Source of the DNA: Bacteroidales bacterium UBA1309
GTDB lineage: Bacteria; Bacteroidota; Bacteroidia; Bacteroidales; Dysgonomonadaceae
Direction of reading: 5' to 3'
Assembly: GCA_002307185.1 (NCBI GenBank)
Contig: DBTT01000053.1
Location: forward strand, 32,570 to 96,569
Length of the DNA stretch: 64,000 nucleotides
The notes beneath the pieces are model-generated. The model made no database searches. It had not been told where the DNA came from and worked only from the letters and a program-made list of their open reading frames with translations. Made by a program: the position numbers and the translations under genes. Of the stretch, positions 42,423-50,713 are shown one piece after another. How positions within the stretch are numbered: the first letter of the stretch is position 1; each line of letters opens with the position of its first letter.

Positions 42423-43649
42423 TTAATTGCTAGCTGATTTCAACCTCATCGTTTTGCTCAAAGAGGCAATAAGCAAAATACATATACCAAAAAATCCAAC
42501 TGTTAGATAGGCCATTTCCAATCCCCAATGTTTGGAGATATAGCCAACCAAAACATTGGTCACTAACGGGCCTACAAAGCTAATGCCTGACATGATTGTC
42601 AAGGCTGTACCCACAGGTATGTTTTTTACTTTTTCACCCACAATGCTATAAATCGTTGGTACGATGCACGAAATCCCCAACCCAATCGACATAAATCCGA
42701 GGGAATTCACGATTACTTTTAGAGTGATCGTTTCCACATGCCCAATCAATACGGACGAGGTGAAAAAGCCGATGAAAATAAGTGCTCCTGCCACTTTCAG
42801 AACTGTTGTTTTAGACCATATCTTATAGGCATAGTTTGCCAAAAGACGGCCAGTAGTCATCATCACCATAAATACAAGAAAGCCCACCTGCATTGTTTTG
42901 GGCGCATGGATGGTGGATTCGAAATAGACGTTGCTCCAGTCGAACATGGTATTTTCTATAATTAACGCGAATAACCATACCAGCCCGAGCTGTATAAGAA
43001 TCAGTTCGGAGAAAATTGTTTTCAGCTTGAATTTGGATTTCTTTGGCTGGGCAAGTTCTGCTGTTTTGTCTTCCCTTATTTCATCTAATAGAAAACGGCT
43101 GCTGTAGCCCACTACTGCGAGGCACAACAAGGTGATAACAATAAAATGAACCTGCGGGTTGATATTGAGGTTAATCATCAAGAATCCGATCAATGCCCCT
43201 ATGCAAGCCGCAATGCTCCATCCGGCATGAAAAGTGGCGATGATCGTTTTGCCATAGATTCGTTCCACTTCAATAGCCTGTGTGTTGAGCGAAATGTCAG
43301 TCATGTTCCAAAATGTACCGAAAAGCATGAAGAATGTTCCGAGTATATATATGTTTGGAGTAAGCCCGATGAAAAACAAGGATATGATAAACCCTCCCAA
43401 GCTTATCAGTACTGTGTTTTTGCTGCCAATTCGTTGCATTAGAAAACCAACAATCGGAATGGCTAAGAATTTGCCTATGGGCTGGAGTGTGATTAGGAGT
43501 CCAAAGTGTAGCAAATCTTGCAGGTCGAATGACGACTTGATATCTGTCAACCTGCTTGCCCAACTAGCAAAACAGAGTCCTTGAGCTAAAAACAAGGATA
43601 AAACAGCGTATCGTATTTTTTCTTTCGGATAGGATAGGGTGTTGGTCAT
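42423..43649 (-). CDS. MFS transporter
   Basis: This 408-residue protein has twelve predicted membrane helices. Features include a first-loop sequence FLAQGLCFASWASRLTDIKSSF and a central charged loop around residues 195-215, consistent with the fucose-permease-like/YbjJ branch of the major facilitator superfamily. The substrate is unknown. The start is 195 bases upstream (on its strand) of the tsf region with no other gene between. Confidence 0.85.
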   Translation of the reverse strand: MTNTLSYPKEKIRYAVLSLFLAQGLCFASWASRLTDIKSSFDLQDLLHFGLLITLQPIGKFLAIPIVGFLMQRIGSKNTVLISLGGFIISLFFIGLTPNIYILGTFFMLFGTFWNMTDISLNTQAIEVERIYGKTIIATFHAGWSIAACIGALIGFLMINLNINPQVHFIVITLLCLAVVGYSSRFLLDEIREDKTAELAQPKKSKFKLKTIFSELILIQLGLVWLFALIIENTMFDWSNVYFESTIHAPKTMQVGFLVFMVMMTTGRLLANYAYKIWSKTTVLKVAGALIFIGFFTSSVLIGHVETITLKVIVNSLGFMSIGLGISCIVPTIYSIVGEKVKNIPVGTALTIMSGISFVGPLVTNVLVGYISKHWGLEMAYLTVGFFGICILLIASLSKTMRLKSASN

Positions 43650-43798
43650 TGTTTGAATGATTTATGTTTAAAGTGAACGGGAAAACAAGTGAAGTCGTGA
43701 ATAAGTAACCCAGTAACCGAGTGGAGAAGTAATTAAGTTCTCTAATTTCCAAGATTATTTGTTCTCAAGTTCGCTCCCTCTCTGTTCATCAAACAAAA

Positions 43799-43826
43799 AA
43801 AACTTCTCTGTAAGTAGAGAAGTTTT
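43799..43826 (-). terminator. Terminator of tsf
   Basis: AAAACTTCTCT (43799-43809) and AGAGAAGTTTT (43816-43826) form a stem with flanking T-runs, 18 bases past the tsf stop. Confidence 0.75.
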
Positions 43827-43844
43827 TTATCGGGTTGAAACCCA

Positions 43845-44669
43845 TTACTCGGCATTCAATGTGAAGCGTTTGAAAGCAGTTACTTCCAAATCCTTGTCGT
43901 ATTTTGCCAAATATTGAGCAACAGTTATTTTTGAATCTTTGATAAATTCTTGTTGAAGCAACGTGAATTCTTTAATGAATTTAGTCACAGCACCTTCAGC
44001 AATACGGTCAAGCAAGTTTTCTGGTTTGCCGGCAGCAATAGCTTTTTCTTTGGCGATACTTCTTTCGCGTTCTTTGATTTCTTCAGAAACTTCTTCGGGA
44101 AGAATAGAAACTGGATTCATCGCTGCCACTTGCATGGCAATGTCCCTTGCTATTTGTTCATCCACGTTTGGTTTGCTGAAACCTACAATCGTAGCCAATT
44201 TGTTTCCTGGGTGAACGTAAGCCACCACACTTGGAGCTTCTATAGATTCGAATGAACCCAATTCCATTTTTTCACCTGTGATACCACTACGGTTAGTGAT
44301 CACATCAGCAATGATGTGGCCTTCTATTTCTACATTCTTCAATGCTTCTGCATCAGCGGGTTTGCTGGCCAAGGCACTGTCAAGTATGTTCTTTGCCATT
44401 CCCACAAAGTCAGCATTGATCGCCACGAAGTCTGTTTCGCATTTGATTGCTACCAAAGCAGCATAACCGTCTTTTGTAGCAGCAAGAACGCATCCTTCCG
44501 ACGCATCACGGTCTTCCCGTTTTGCGGCAAAAGCTTGTCCTTTTTTGCGGATCACTTCGATTGCCTTTTCTATATCGCCATTTGCTTCGTTCAAAGCATT
44601 TTTACAATCCATCATTCCCGCGCCAGTCATTTTGCGCAAGTGTTGGATGTCAGCCATTGTGATTGCCAT
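43845..44669 (-). CDS. tsf: Elongation factor Ts
   Basis: This 274-residue protein recycles EF-Tu by exchanging GDP for GTP. It begins with the UBA-like RKMTGAGMMDCKNALNEANGD and has the dimerisation core with ETDFVAINADFV. It is the last gene of the rplM-rpsI-rpsB-tsf operon and is separated from rpsB by a hairpin with T-run that may tune its expression. Confidence 0.96.
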   Translation of the reverse strand: MAITMADIQHLRKMTGAGMMDCKNALNEANGDIEKAIEVIRKKGQAFAAKREDRDASEGCVLAATKDGYAALVAIKCETDFVAINADFVGMAKNILDSALASKPADAEALKNVEIEGHIIADVITNRSGITGEKMELGSFESIEAPSVVAYVHPGNKLATIVGFSKPNVDEQIARDIAMQVAAMNPVSILPEEVSEEIKERERSIAKEKAIAAGKPENLLDRIAEGAVTKFIKEFTLLQQEFIKDSKITVAQYLAKYDKDLEVTAFKRFTLNAE

Positions 44670-44737
44670 ATTCCTTATAAATTATTGATTATTAAATTTT
44701 ATCTATCGAATAGTATGCTCTTGTTGATACGTTAAAA

Positions 44738-44789
44738 AAGCTAAGATTCAGGCTCTAAGAGAAGACTCTCAGAAACCAAATCTTAGCTT
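44738..44789 (-). terminator. Hairpin between rpsB and tsf (attenuator or terminator)
   Basis: AAGCTAAGATT (44738-44748) and AATCTTAGCTT (44779-44789) pair perfectly. On the minus strand the stem is followed by a T-run (complement of 44734-44739). It lies 26 bases after the rpsB stop and 69 bases before tsf. Confidence 0.65.
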
Positions 44790-44815
44790 CTTTTATTTTT
44801 GTGCCAGAGACACGA

Positions 44816-45670
44816 TTATTCCTCGTCTTCTTTGATGAATTTGCTTGCAACAGCAGCGTTGATAGCTTGTTCATCTTCTTTAGCAACACGTTCTTTTCTA
44901 GCTTTTGATTTCCGCTCGCGTGGAGTTTCATCGTCTTCGCCAGCTTCTTGAGCTTCGGCTGCACTTGCGTCAGCTTTTTCTATCTTTCTTTCTTCAAAAC
45001 CATCTTTGATGGCCTCGCACAAAGAAGCAAGGATTACTTCGATAGATTTTGAAGCATCGTCGTTTGCTGGAATAGAGAAATCCACATCATTTGGGTTTGA
45101 GTTGGTATCAACTATGCCAAATACAGGGATACCCAAGCGTTTAGCTTCTTTCACCGCAATTCCTTCTTTCACGATGTCAACCACAAAAATAGCTGATGGA
45201 AGACGTGTCATGTCTTGAATAGAACCTAGAGTTTTCTCCAATTTGGCACGTTGGCGTGTGATCTGAAGTTTTTCTCTTTTAGACAAAGTGTCAAAAGTTC
45301 CGTCTTTGATCATTTTGTCGATGCTTGACATCTTTTTTACAGCCTTGCGGATAGTTGGGAAGTTTGTCAACATCCCACCGGGCCAGCGTTCGATTACGTA
45401 AGGCATGTTGATGCCTCCAGCCAAATCTGCTACGACTTGTTTTGCTTGTTTTTTTGTTGCAACAAACAAAATTTTCTTTCCTGATTTAGCGATTTGTTTC
45501 AAAGCGGCAGCTGATTCTTCTGCTTTCGCAATGGTTTTGTATAGGTCGATAATGTGAATGCCGTTGCGCTCCATAAAAATGTAAGGCGCCATTGCTGGAT
45601 TCCATTTTCTTTTCAAGTGACCGAAGTGCACTCCGGCTTCTAGTAATTGGTCAAATGTTAATTTAGCCAT
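44816..45670 (-). CDS. rpsB: 30S ribosomal protein S2
   Basis: The ATG at 45668-45670 (MAKLTFDQLLEAGVHFGHL) gives 284 residues. S2 lies on the small subunit head-body junction and is essential. Conserved LLEAGVHFGHLKRKWNP, IHIIDLYKT, LIATKKQ-like and GIPVFGIVDTNSNP are present. The C-terminus carries a long acidic and basic extension of about 50 residues (AEAQEAGEDDETPRERK) beyond the family core. The 170-base gap to rpsI may hold a leader. Confidence 0.95.
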   Translation of the reverse strand: MAKLTFDQLLEAGVHFGHLKRKWNPAMAPYIFMERNGIHIIDLYKTIAKAEESAAALKQIAKSGKKILFVATKKQAKQVVADLAGGINMPYVIERWPGGMLTNFPTIRKAVKKMSSIDKMIKDGTFDTLSKREKLQITRQRAKLEKTLGSIQDMTRLPSAIFVVDIVKEGIAVKEAKRLGIPVFGIVDTNSNPNDVDFSIPANDDASKSIEVILASLCEAIKDGFEERKIEKADASAAEAQEAGEDDETPRERKSKARKERVAKEDEQAINAAVASKFIKEDEE

Positions 45671-45712
45671 GATTGTTTTTAATTGTTCGTTTACTTTCTT
45701 TTGCGAAAATCG

Positions 45713-45751
45713 AATTGCCGGGTAGCTCATCCAATTGAAGTCCGGGCAATT
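45713..45751 (-). promoter_or_regulatory. Possible stem in the rpsB leader
   Basis: AATTGCC (45713-45719) and GGCAATT (45745-45751) pair, extended by GG (45720-45721) with CC (45742-45743). This is 43 bases upstream of the rpsB start on the minus strand and could form part of an S2-responsive leader, but the evidence is only a short stem. Confidence 0.3.
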
Positions 45752-45839
45752 TAGATACTAAACGCTGAGTTATATAGCAAACCGAATCAGGCACACAGGC
45801 GAAATAGCCGTATACCTGCTTTGGGCAGACTGATATGCA

Positions 45840-46226
45840 TTAACGTTTTGAGAACTGGAATCTCTTTCTGGCCTTAGGTTGTCCCGGTTTTTTACGTTCA
45901 ACAACGCGAGGGTCACGAGTCATAAATCCTTCTGCTCTCAATGCCGGTTTGTCCTCAGCGTTGATCTTCACCAAAGCACGGGCAATACCCAAACGAGCAG
46001 CTTCTGCTTGTCCTTTGTATCCGCCACCGTTCAAGTTGATGTTGATGTCGTATTTTTCAGCCACGCCCAATTTGTTGAGCGGTTGTTTTACCACATACTG
46101 AAGAATAGATGAAGGGAAATATGTTTCTAACTCACGTTTGTTGATAACAATTTTACCGGTTCCTTCGCTTACGAATACACGAGCCACAGCGGCTTTGCGT
46201 CTTCCTAGTGCATTAATTGCTGTCAT
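45840..46226 (-). CDS. rpsI: 30S ribosomal protein S9
   Basis: This 128-residue protein has the family core GRRKAAVARVFV, GGGYKGQAEAARLGIARAL and ends with KARKRFQFSKR, the conserved C-terminal SKR that contacts P-site tRNA. It starts 5 bases after the rplM stop and is translated as part of the same operon. Confidence 0.97.
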   Translation of the reverse strand: MTAINALGRRKAAVARVFVSEGTGKIVINKRELETYFPSSILQYVVKQPLNKLGVAEKYDININLNGGGYKGQAEAARLGIARALVKINAEDKPALRAEGFMTRDPRVVERKKPGQPKARKRFQFSKR

Positions 46227-46231
46227 TGTTA

Positions 46232-46687
46232 TTATTTAAGAGAGTTTATATCGATTAATTTAGGCGTTTGAGCCTGATGAGGATGCTCTGTTCCCTCATA
46301 AACGTATAAGTTTTTCAAAATAGCTGCGCCCAACTTATTCTTGGGCAACATCCCTTTTACTACTTTTTCTAGAAGTCTGTCGGCTCCTTTTGCAAGCATA
46401 TCGGCAGGCGAAAGTGCTCTTTGACCTCCAGGGTATCCTGTATATCTCAAATATACACGGTCTGTCATTTTCTTTCCTGTGAGAACGATTTTGTCAGCAT
46501 TGATCAAAATCACGTTGTCTCCACAGTCAACATGGGGTGTGAAAGTAGGTTTGTACTTTCCTCTTAAAATTTTTGCCACTTCCGACGCTAAACGACCCAG
46601 GCGTTTTCCTTCCGCATCAATAACAACCCATTCTTTTTGTGCTGTTGCTTTGTTTACAGAAATGGTCTTATAACTTAAAGTATCCAC
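46232..46687 (-). CDS. rplM: 50S ribosomal protein L13
   Basis: This 151-residue early-assembly large-subunit protein shows WVVIDAEGKRLGRLASE, GKKMTDRVYLRYTGYPGG and KGMLPKNKLGAAILKNLYVY. It is the first gene of the operon, with a full promoter 131 bases upstream and a leader of about 125 bases. Confidence 0.97.
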   Translation of the reverse strand: MDTLSYKTISVNKATAQKEWVVIDAEGKRLGRLASEVAKILRGKYKPTFTPHVDCGDNVILINADKIVLTGKKMTDRVYLRYTGYPGGQRALSPADMLAKGADRLLEKVVKGMLPKNKLGAAILKNLYVYEGTEHPHQAQTPKLIDINSLK

Positions 46688-46817
46688 TTTCTTTAATCTT
46701 TTAATTGTTAATGATTCCCTGTTTAACCCTCCTCCGACAACTCGTTGCTAAGGCGATAATCGAAAACAAGAGGCTTAGGATCAAACCATTAGGCTTTAAT
46801 TCTTAATAATCGGCTTG
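46688..46817 (-). promoter_or_regulatory. rplM leader region
   Basis: This is a 5' untranslated region of about 125 bases between the promoter and rplM. A leader this long on a ribosomal protein operon suggests autoregulation by a ribosomal protein, but I could not fold it reliably by eye. Confidence 0.35.
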
Positions 46818-46848
46818 CAAAGGTACTACTTTCTGCTTAATTATCAAA
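46818..46848 (-). promoter_or_regulatory. Promoter of the rplM-rpsI-rpsB-tsf operon
   Basis: On the minus strand TTTG (46845-46848), a 19-base spacer and TACCTTTG (46818-46825) match the Bacteroidota consensus exactly. Confidence 0.85.
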
Positions 46849-47174
46849 TGTTTTTGGTGATATTTTTCGGATATCGGGTGAAAGCTTGTTATTCTTGACT
46901 TCTATTGGCTTAGGACGAACGGTATCTGATATGTAATTTCAAAAAAACATGTCTTTGTCTTCAAGTTCTTCCTACCTACTTATCCAACGATAAATTATTT
47001 CTGCTAGTCAATGCCGTACCCGATTCCTGAAGTGAAAGATGGATGATTTTTCTTATAATTATTTGTAAATTAATTAATTATATGGATTTTATTGAGCTTG
47101 AGTGTTCGGGGAGAATCTCAATTACAGGCTGATGTTGTGTTAAATAAATATAAACCAATGAAAATGTTTTGCAA
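46849..47174. other. Intergenic region between the ribosomal operon and the foldase cluster
   Basis: These 326 bases contain no gene or repeat that I can support. The region is AT-rich and separates divergent transcription units. Confidence 0.5.
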
Positions 47175-47209
47175 TTATGTTGTACAACATAAAAAAACAC
47201 TTACCTTTG
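47175..47209 (+). promoter_or_regulatory. Promoter overlapped by an 18-bp perfect palindrome
   Basis: The palindrome TTATGTTGTACAACATAA (47175-47192) covers the -33 element (GTTG, 47179-47182). A 19-base spacer leads to TACCTTTG (47202-47209). An operator sitting on the -33 box is a typical repressor arrangement. Confidence 0.7.
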
Positions 47210-47214
47210 TATCA

Positions 47215-47306
47215 AGTTTTTCATGGTATTAGATTTAAGGTTAATAAGAAGATTGGTTGTCGAGATGACAACCTTTTTTTATTTCAGGATATTTGAGCTT
47301 GAATAA
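47215..47306 (+). ncRNA. Short leader or small RNA with terminator and possible leader peptide
   Basis: The predicted transcript starts near 47215 and meets the hairpin GGTTGTC-GAGAT-GACAACC (47254-47272) followed by seven T, 60 bases on. An open frame of 27 codons (ATG 47223-47225, stop 47304-47306, MVLDLRLIRRLVVEMTTFF...) runs through the hairpin. This layout fits a transcription attenuator or an independent small RNA. The next gene starts 164 bases later. Confidence 0.5.
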
Positions 47307-47469
47307 TAACAAACATAAAAAACGAACATCATATAACAATTTAGGTTTTCCTCCGTTATTCTCAGTGATTAAAAATATCCAGTATTTCGATAGTGGCTTA
47401 TCGAGTAAAGTTTATTTTTGGAAAAGGTAAATCATCTTAAATTTTATTATTTTAACAGTTGATAGAAGC

Positions 47470-49419
47470 ATGAATAAGAAAATAGTTTTTTCGTTGATAG
47501 TGTTGGTTTTTTTTGGCACGCTATCTGCTCAAAAAAATGATCCTGTTGTTCTAAAGATCAATGGGAATCCTGTCACCAAAAGTGAGTTTGAGTACATCTA
47601 TCATAAAAATAGTAGTGCAGGAGAAACTGATAAGAAGAGTTTGGATGATTATTTGAACCTGTTTGTCAATTACAAGCTGAAAGTGGAGGAGGCGAAGTTC
47701 CTAAAAATGGATACTGTGGCAAGTTTCTTAAAAGAGTATTCCGGATATAAGGCGCAGCTTGCCGATCCTTATTTGCAGGACACAATTTCTGAATTGGCTT
47801 TGGCCAAGAAATATTATGACAGGCTCGGTGAAAATCTTGAAGTCAGTCACATATTAATTCCTTTCACTCAAAAAAAAATGTTGCCCGCAGATACTTTGGA
47901 TGCATATAATAAAGCATTGGACGTCTGGAAAAAAGTGACAGATGCCTCGCATCCCATTCCCTTTGAAAAGGCGGCAGCCGAATTTTCTTCCGATCACTCA
48001 GGCAAAAGGCCAGGCTATTTAGGTTGGGTGACAGCAAACATGCTTGTTGCGCCATTTGAAAACGCCATATATAATATGAAAGCGGGAAGCATAAGTCTTC
48101 CTATTCGGACAAACTTTGGATACCATATTATATTGTTGCACAGCAGGCGTCCAGACATTGGAGAATCCCGCGTGGCTCATATCATGTTTGCCACAAACGC
48201 TCAAATGACTCCCAAGCAAGTTGATAGTGTTTACTCCCAAGCAGAAATAATTTACCAAAAACTGGTTGCCGGTGGTGATTATGCTCAATTGGCCAAAGAG
48301 TATTCGTTTGACAAATACTCATCTGAGCATGGCGGTGAAATCGGTTGGGTGAAAGTTGGGGCACGTTTTCCTTCGGAGTGGTTGGAAGCATCTTTCTCCC
48401 TTAAAGAGGTGAATGACTTTACCAAACCAATCAAAACTGACTATGGTTACCATATTATCAAATTGCTTGAGAAAAAGCCTCGTGAACCATTCACTGCCCT
48501 AAAATCTCAAATAATGAACTATGTGAAAAATGGCGACCACAAGAAGGAACTGGATGCTTTGAAAATAGCAAAACTTAAAACAGATATAAAGCCAGAGGTA
48601 AACTCAAAGGCCTATTTGGCCTTATTGGGCTTATCGAATACCGAGTTTCCTTGTGATTCTGCGTTTTTGGCTCACGCACAAAAAATCAAACAACCCTTTT
48701 TGAAAGTGGATAAAAATACCTATACTACCGATGACTTTGTGGAGTTTCTTAAAATCGAAAAGCCTCGAACCACAGCAGTTTCCACGGAGTATTTGACCGA
48801 TCGTTTCAATTCGTTTTTGTTGACCAAATTGAACCACGCAAAAGAACAAAGCTTAAGTAGTAAGTATCCAGAATTTAAAAATTTATCGAATGAATATTTT
48901 GATGGCATTCTTTTGTTTGACATTATGAATCGTGAGGTTTGGCAAAAAGCCGAAAAAGACACGGCTGGGCTTGAAAAATACTTTGCCGATAACAAGGCGA
49001 AATATACTTGGGGACAACCCAAGCATAAAGGGTACGTGATCCATTGCAAGGACAAATCCGTCTTAAACAAGGCAAAAGAGATTGTAGCCCAAAATAAAGG
49101 CAAAAATAATTTACCTCAACTCTTATCGAGCCTGAACGACAGTATCGGAAGGGTGACCATCGAAGTGGGTACTTGGGGAGAAGGAGACAATGCCTATGTA
49201 GATAAAGAATTTTACGGAAAAGAAAACAAAAAGGAGATGAAGGCTTACCCCTTGTATTTCATTGAAGCCAGAAGTATAACAGCTCCTGAGGATTACATAG
49301 ACGTGAAAGGTCAGATTGTGTCTGATTACCAGGATTATTTGGAGAAAATATGGGTTGAGTCACTTCATAAGAAATACAAGGTAGAAGTCAATAAAAAAGT
49401 ATTGGGAACAGTTAAATAA
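47470..49419 (+). CDS. Peptidylprolyl isomerase with two parvulin domains
   Basis: This 649-residue exported protein has a signal peptide (ends LSAQ), a SurA-like N-terminal helical domain (residues about 25-120) and two PpiC parvulin domains: the first around 120-225 (EVSHILIPFT, GYLGWVTANMLVAPFENAIY, TNFGYHIILLHSRR), the second around 230-335 (RVAHIMFATN, GEIGWVKVGARFPSEW, TDYGYHIIKLLEKK). The C-terminal half is unassigned. It is a periplasmic foldase that probably assists outer membrane proteins. It is the first of three linked foldase genes. Confidence 0.9.
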   Translation: MNKKIVFSLIVLVFFGTLSAQKNDPVVLKINGNPVTKSEFEYIYHKNSSAGETDKKSLDDYLNLFVNYKLKVEEAKFLKMDTVASFLKEYSGYKAQLADPYLQDTISELALAKKYYDRLGENLEVSHILIPFTQKKMLPADTLDAYNKALDVWKKVTDASHPIPFEKAAAEFSSDHSGKRPGYLGWVTANMLVAPFENAIYNMKAGSISLPIRTNFGYHIILLHSRRPDIGESRVAHIMFATNAQMTPKQVDSVYSQAEIIYQKLVAGGDYAQLAKEYSFDKYSSEHGGEIGWVKVGARFPSEWLEASFSLKEVNDFTKPIKTDYGYHIIKLLEKKPREPFTALKSQIMNYVKNGDHKKELDALKIAKLKTDIKPEVNSKAYLALLGLSNTEFPCDSAFLAHAQKIKQPFLKVDKNTYTTDDFVEFLKIEKPRTTAVSTEYLTDRFNSFLLTKLNHAKEQSLSSKYPEFKNLSNEYFDGILLFDIMNREVWQKAEKDTAGLEKYFADNKAKYTWGQPKHKGYVIHCKDKSVLNKAKEIVAQNKGKNNLPQLLSSLNDSIGRVTIEVGTWGEGDNAYVDKEFYGKENKKEMKAYPLYFIEARSITAPEDYIDVKGQIVSDYQDYLEKIWVESLHKKYKVEVNKKVLGTVK

Positions 49420-49722
49420 AAACTCAGGTTTTATTTTTCAGGATATTCAAAAACCGGATAGATCTTTTTGTAGGCTCTATTCGGTTTTTTGTTTTAGAGA
49501 GCTACGGCTTTTTGGGAGACGTAGCAATCCCTGTTTCGTGAACTTCAAGGCATAGGTATTGGCAAAAAGACGTGGCTTATTTGATGAGGATTAAGGCAGC
49601 ATGCCCCGAGTACACCTTTTTCTAAATTTGTCAGAAACTGAATTTTGTCATACATTTGGTCAATGAATACAATATAAATATCCAAATTTTTCCAACAAAT
49701 CCTCGAGTAACAACGTATTGAT
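49420..49722. other. Intergenic region after the first foldase gene, with terminator
   Basis: Holds a terminator at 49449-49490 (AAAAACCGGATAGA with TCTATTCGGTTTTT, one mismatch, then TTTTTT) and no gene. The second foldase gene therefore probably has its own promoter, which I could not place confidently. Confidence 0.6.
49449..49490 (+). terminator. Terminator of the first foldase gene
   Basis: AAAAACCGGATAGA (49449-49462) pairs with TCTATTCGGTTTTT (49476-49489) with one mismatch, followed by T residues. Confidence 0.7.
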
Positions 49723-50604
49723 ATGCCTCTAAACAGAATAATTCGTCTTGAAATGTGCTTTTTTATAACTTGCACTTTTGTCCTTCTTGCTTGTAACAAG
49801 GATTCTTCGAAAAAAGCTTCCAGCCAAGCTGATGCTGCTGTTGTGAGCGTGTTTGGAGAAACACTTTATAATTCTGATATCGCAGAAATGTTGCCAAAGG
49901 GGCTTGGGGAAAAAGACAGCCTGGTTTCAGTAGATATTTTTGTGCGGAAATGGATAAATGAGCAATTGGTGTATCAGATAGCCAAGAAAAATATTTCCGA
50001 TAAAAATCAAATCGATGAGATGGTCGAAAATTACCGGAAGACGCTGATAACATATACTTATCAGGAAGATTTATTGAAAGAGAATCTGTCTCAAAAGATA
50101 AACGAAGAGGAATTGAAAAAATATTATGAAGAAAACAAGGCAAAATTGGTGTTGTCTTCTAATTTGGTGAAAGGGGTTTATTTGAAAGTCCCAGTGAATG
50201 CTCCTCAAAAAGATGAATTGTTGAGATGGTATAAATCAACATCCGACCAGGCCAAGGAGCACGTTGAGAAATATTCCCTCCGCAACGCCGTGGCTTACGA
50301 ATATTTTTACGATAGCTGGAAAAACTTTGCCGAAATAGCAAGATTCCTACCTGCGGGCATTAATGACCAGGGTCAATTTCTCCAATCCCACAAATCTTAC
50401 GAAGTCCGCGACAGCCAGTACATCTATTTATTAAATATCCAAGAATATAAACTGGCTGGCAGTGTGCCTCCTTTCGAATATGCGAAATCCCAGATCTCCG
50501 ATTTGGTGATGAATCAACGAAAAGAAGCGTTCCTTCGGAAATTTGAAAATGATATTTATAAGAAAGCACTTGATGATAAAAATATTAAGTTCTTTAAACC
50601 GTAA
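49723..50604 (+). CDS. SurA-N-like lipoprotein
   Basis: This 293-residue lipoprotein has lipobox VLLAC (cysteine at residue 24) followed by NKDSSKKAS. The region 40-130 (FGETLYNSDIAEMLP, NEQLVYQIAKKNISD) resembles the SurA N-terminal helical domain. A parvulin-like fold in the second half is not evident. It sits between two parvulin-type foldase genes, which supports an accessory role at the envelope. The start is the ATG at 49723. Confidence 0.78.
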   Translation: MPLNRIIRLEMCFFITCTFVLLACNKDSSKKASSQADAAVVSVFGETLYNSDIAEMLPKGLGEKDSLVSVDIFVRKWINEQLVYQIAKKNISDKNQIDEMVENYRKTLITYTYQEDLLKENLSQKINEEELKKYYEENKAKLVLSSNLVKGVYLKVPVNAPQKDELLRWYKSTSDQAKEHVEKYSLRNAVAYEYFYDSWKNFAEIARFLPAGINDQGQFLQSHKSYEVRDSQYIYLLNIQEYKLAGSVPPFEYAKSQISDLVMNQRKEAFLRKFENDIYKKALDDKNIKFFKP

Positions 50605-50713
50605 CCTTTTAGTGGGCGAATCTGCCTTTGGGTTTATCTTCAAGTCTTTTATAACTACTTTTAACGGTCGGATTTATTACATTATTCGTACATTTACGCA
50701 CTTTTAATTTTTG

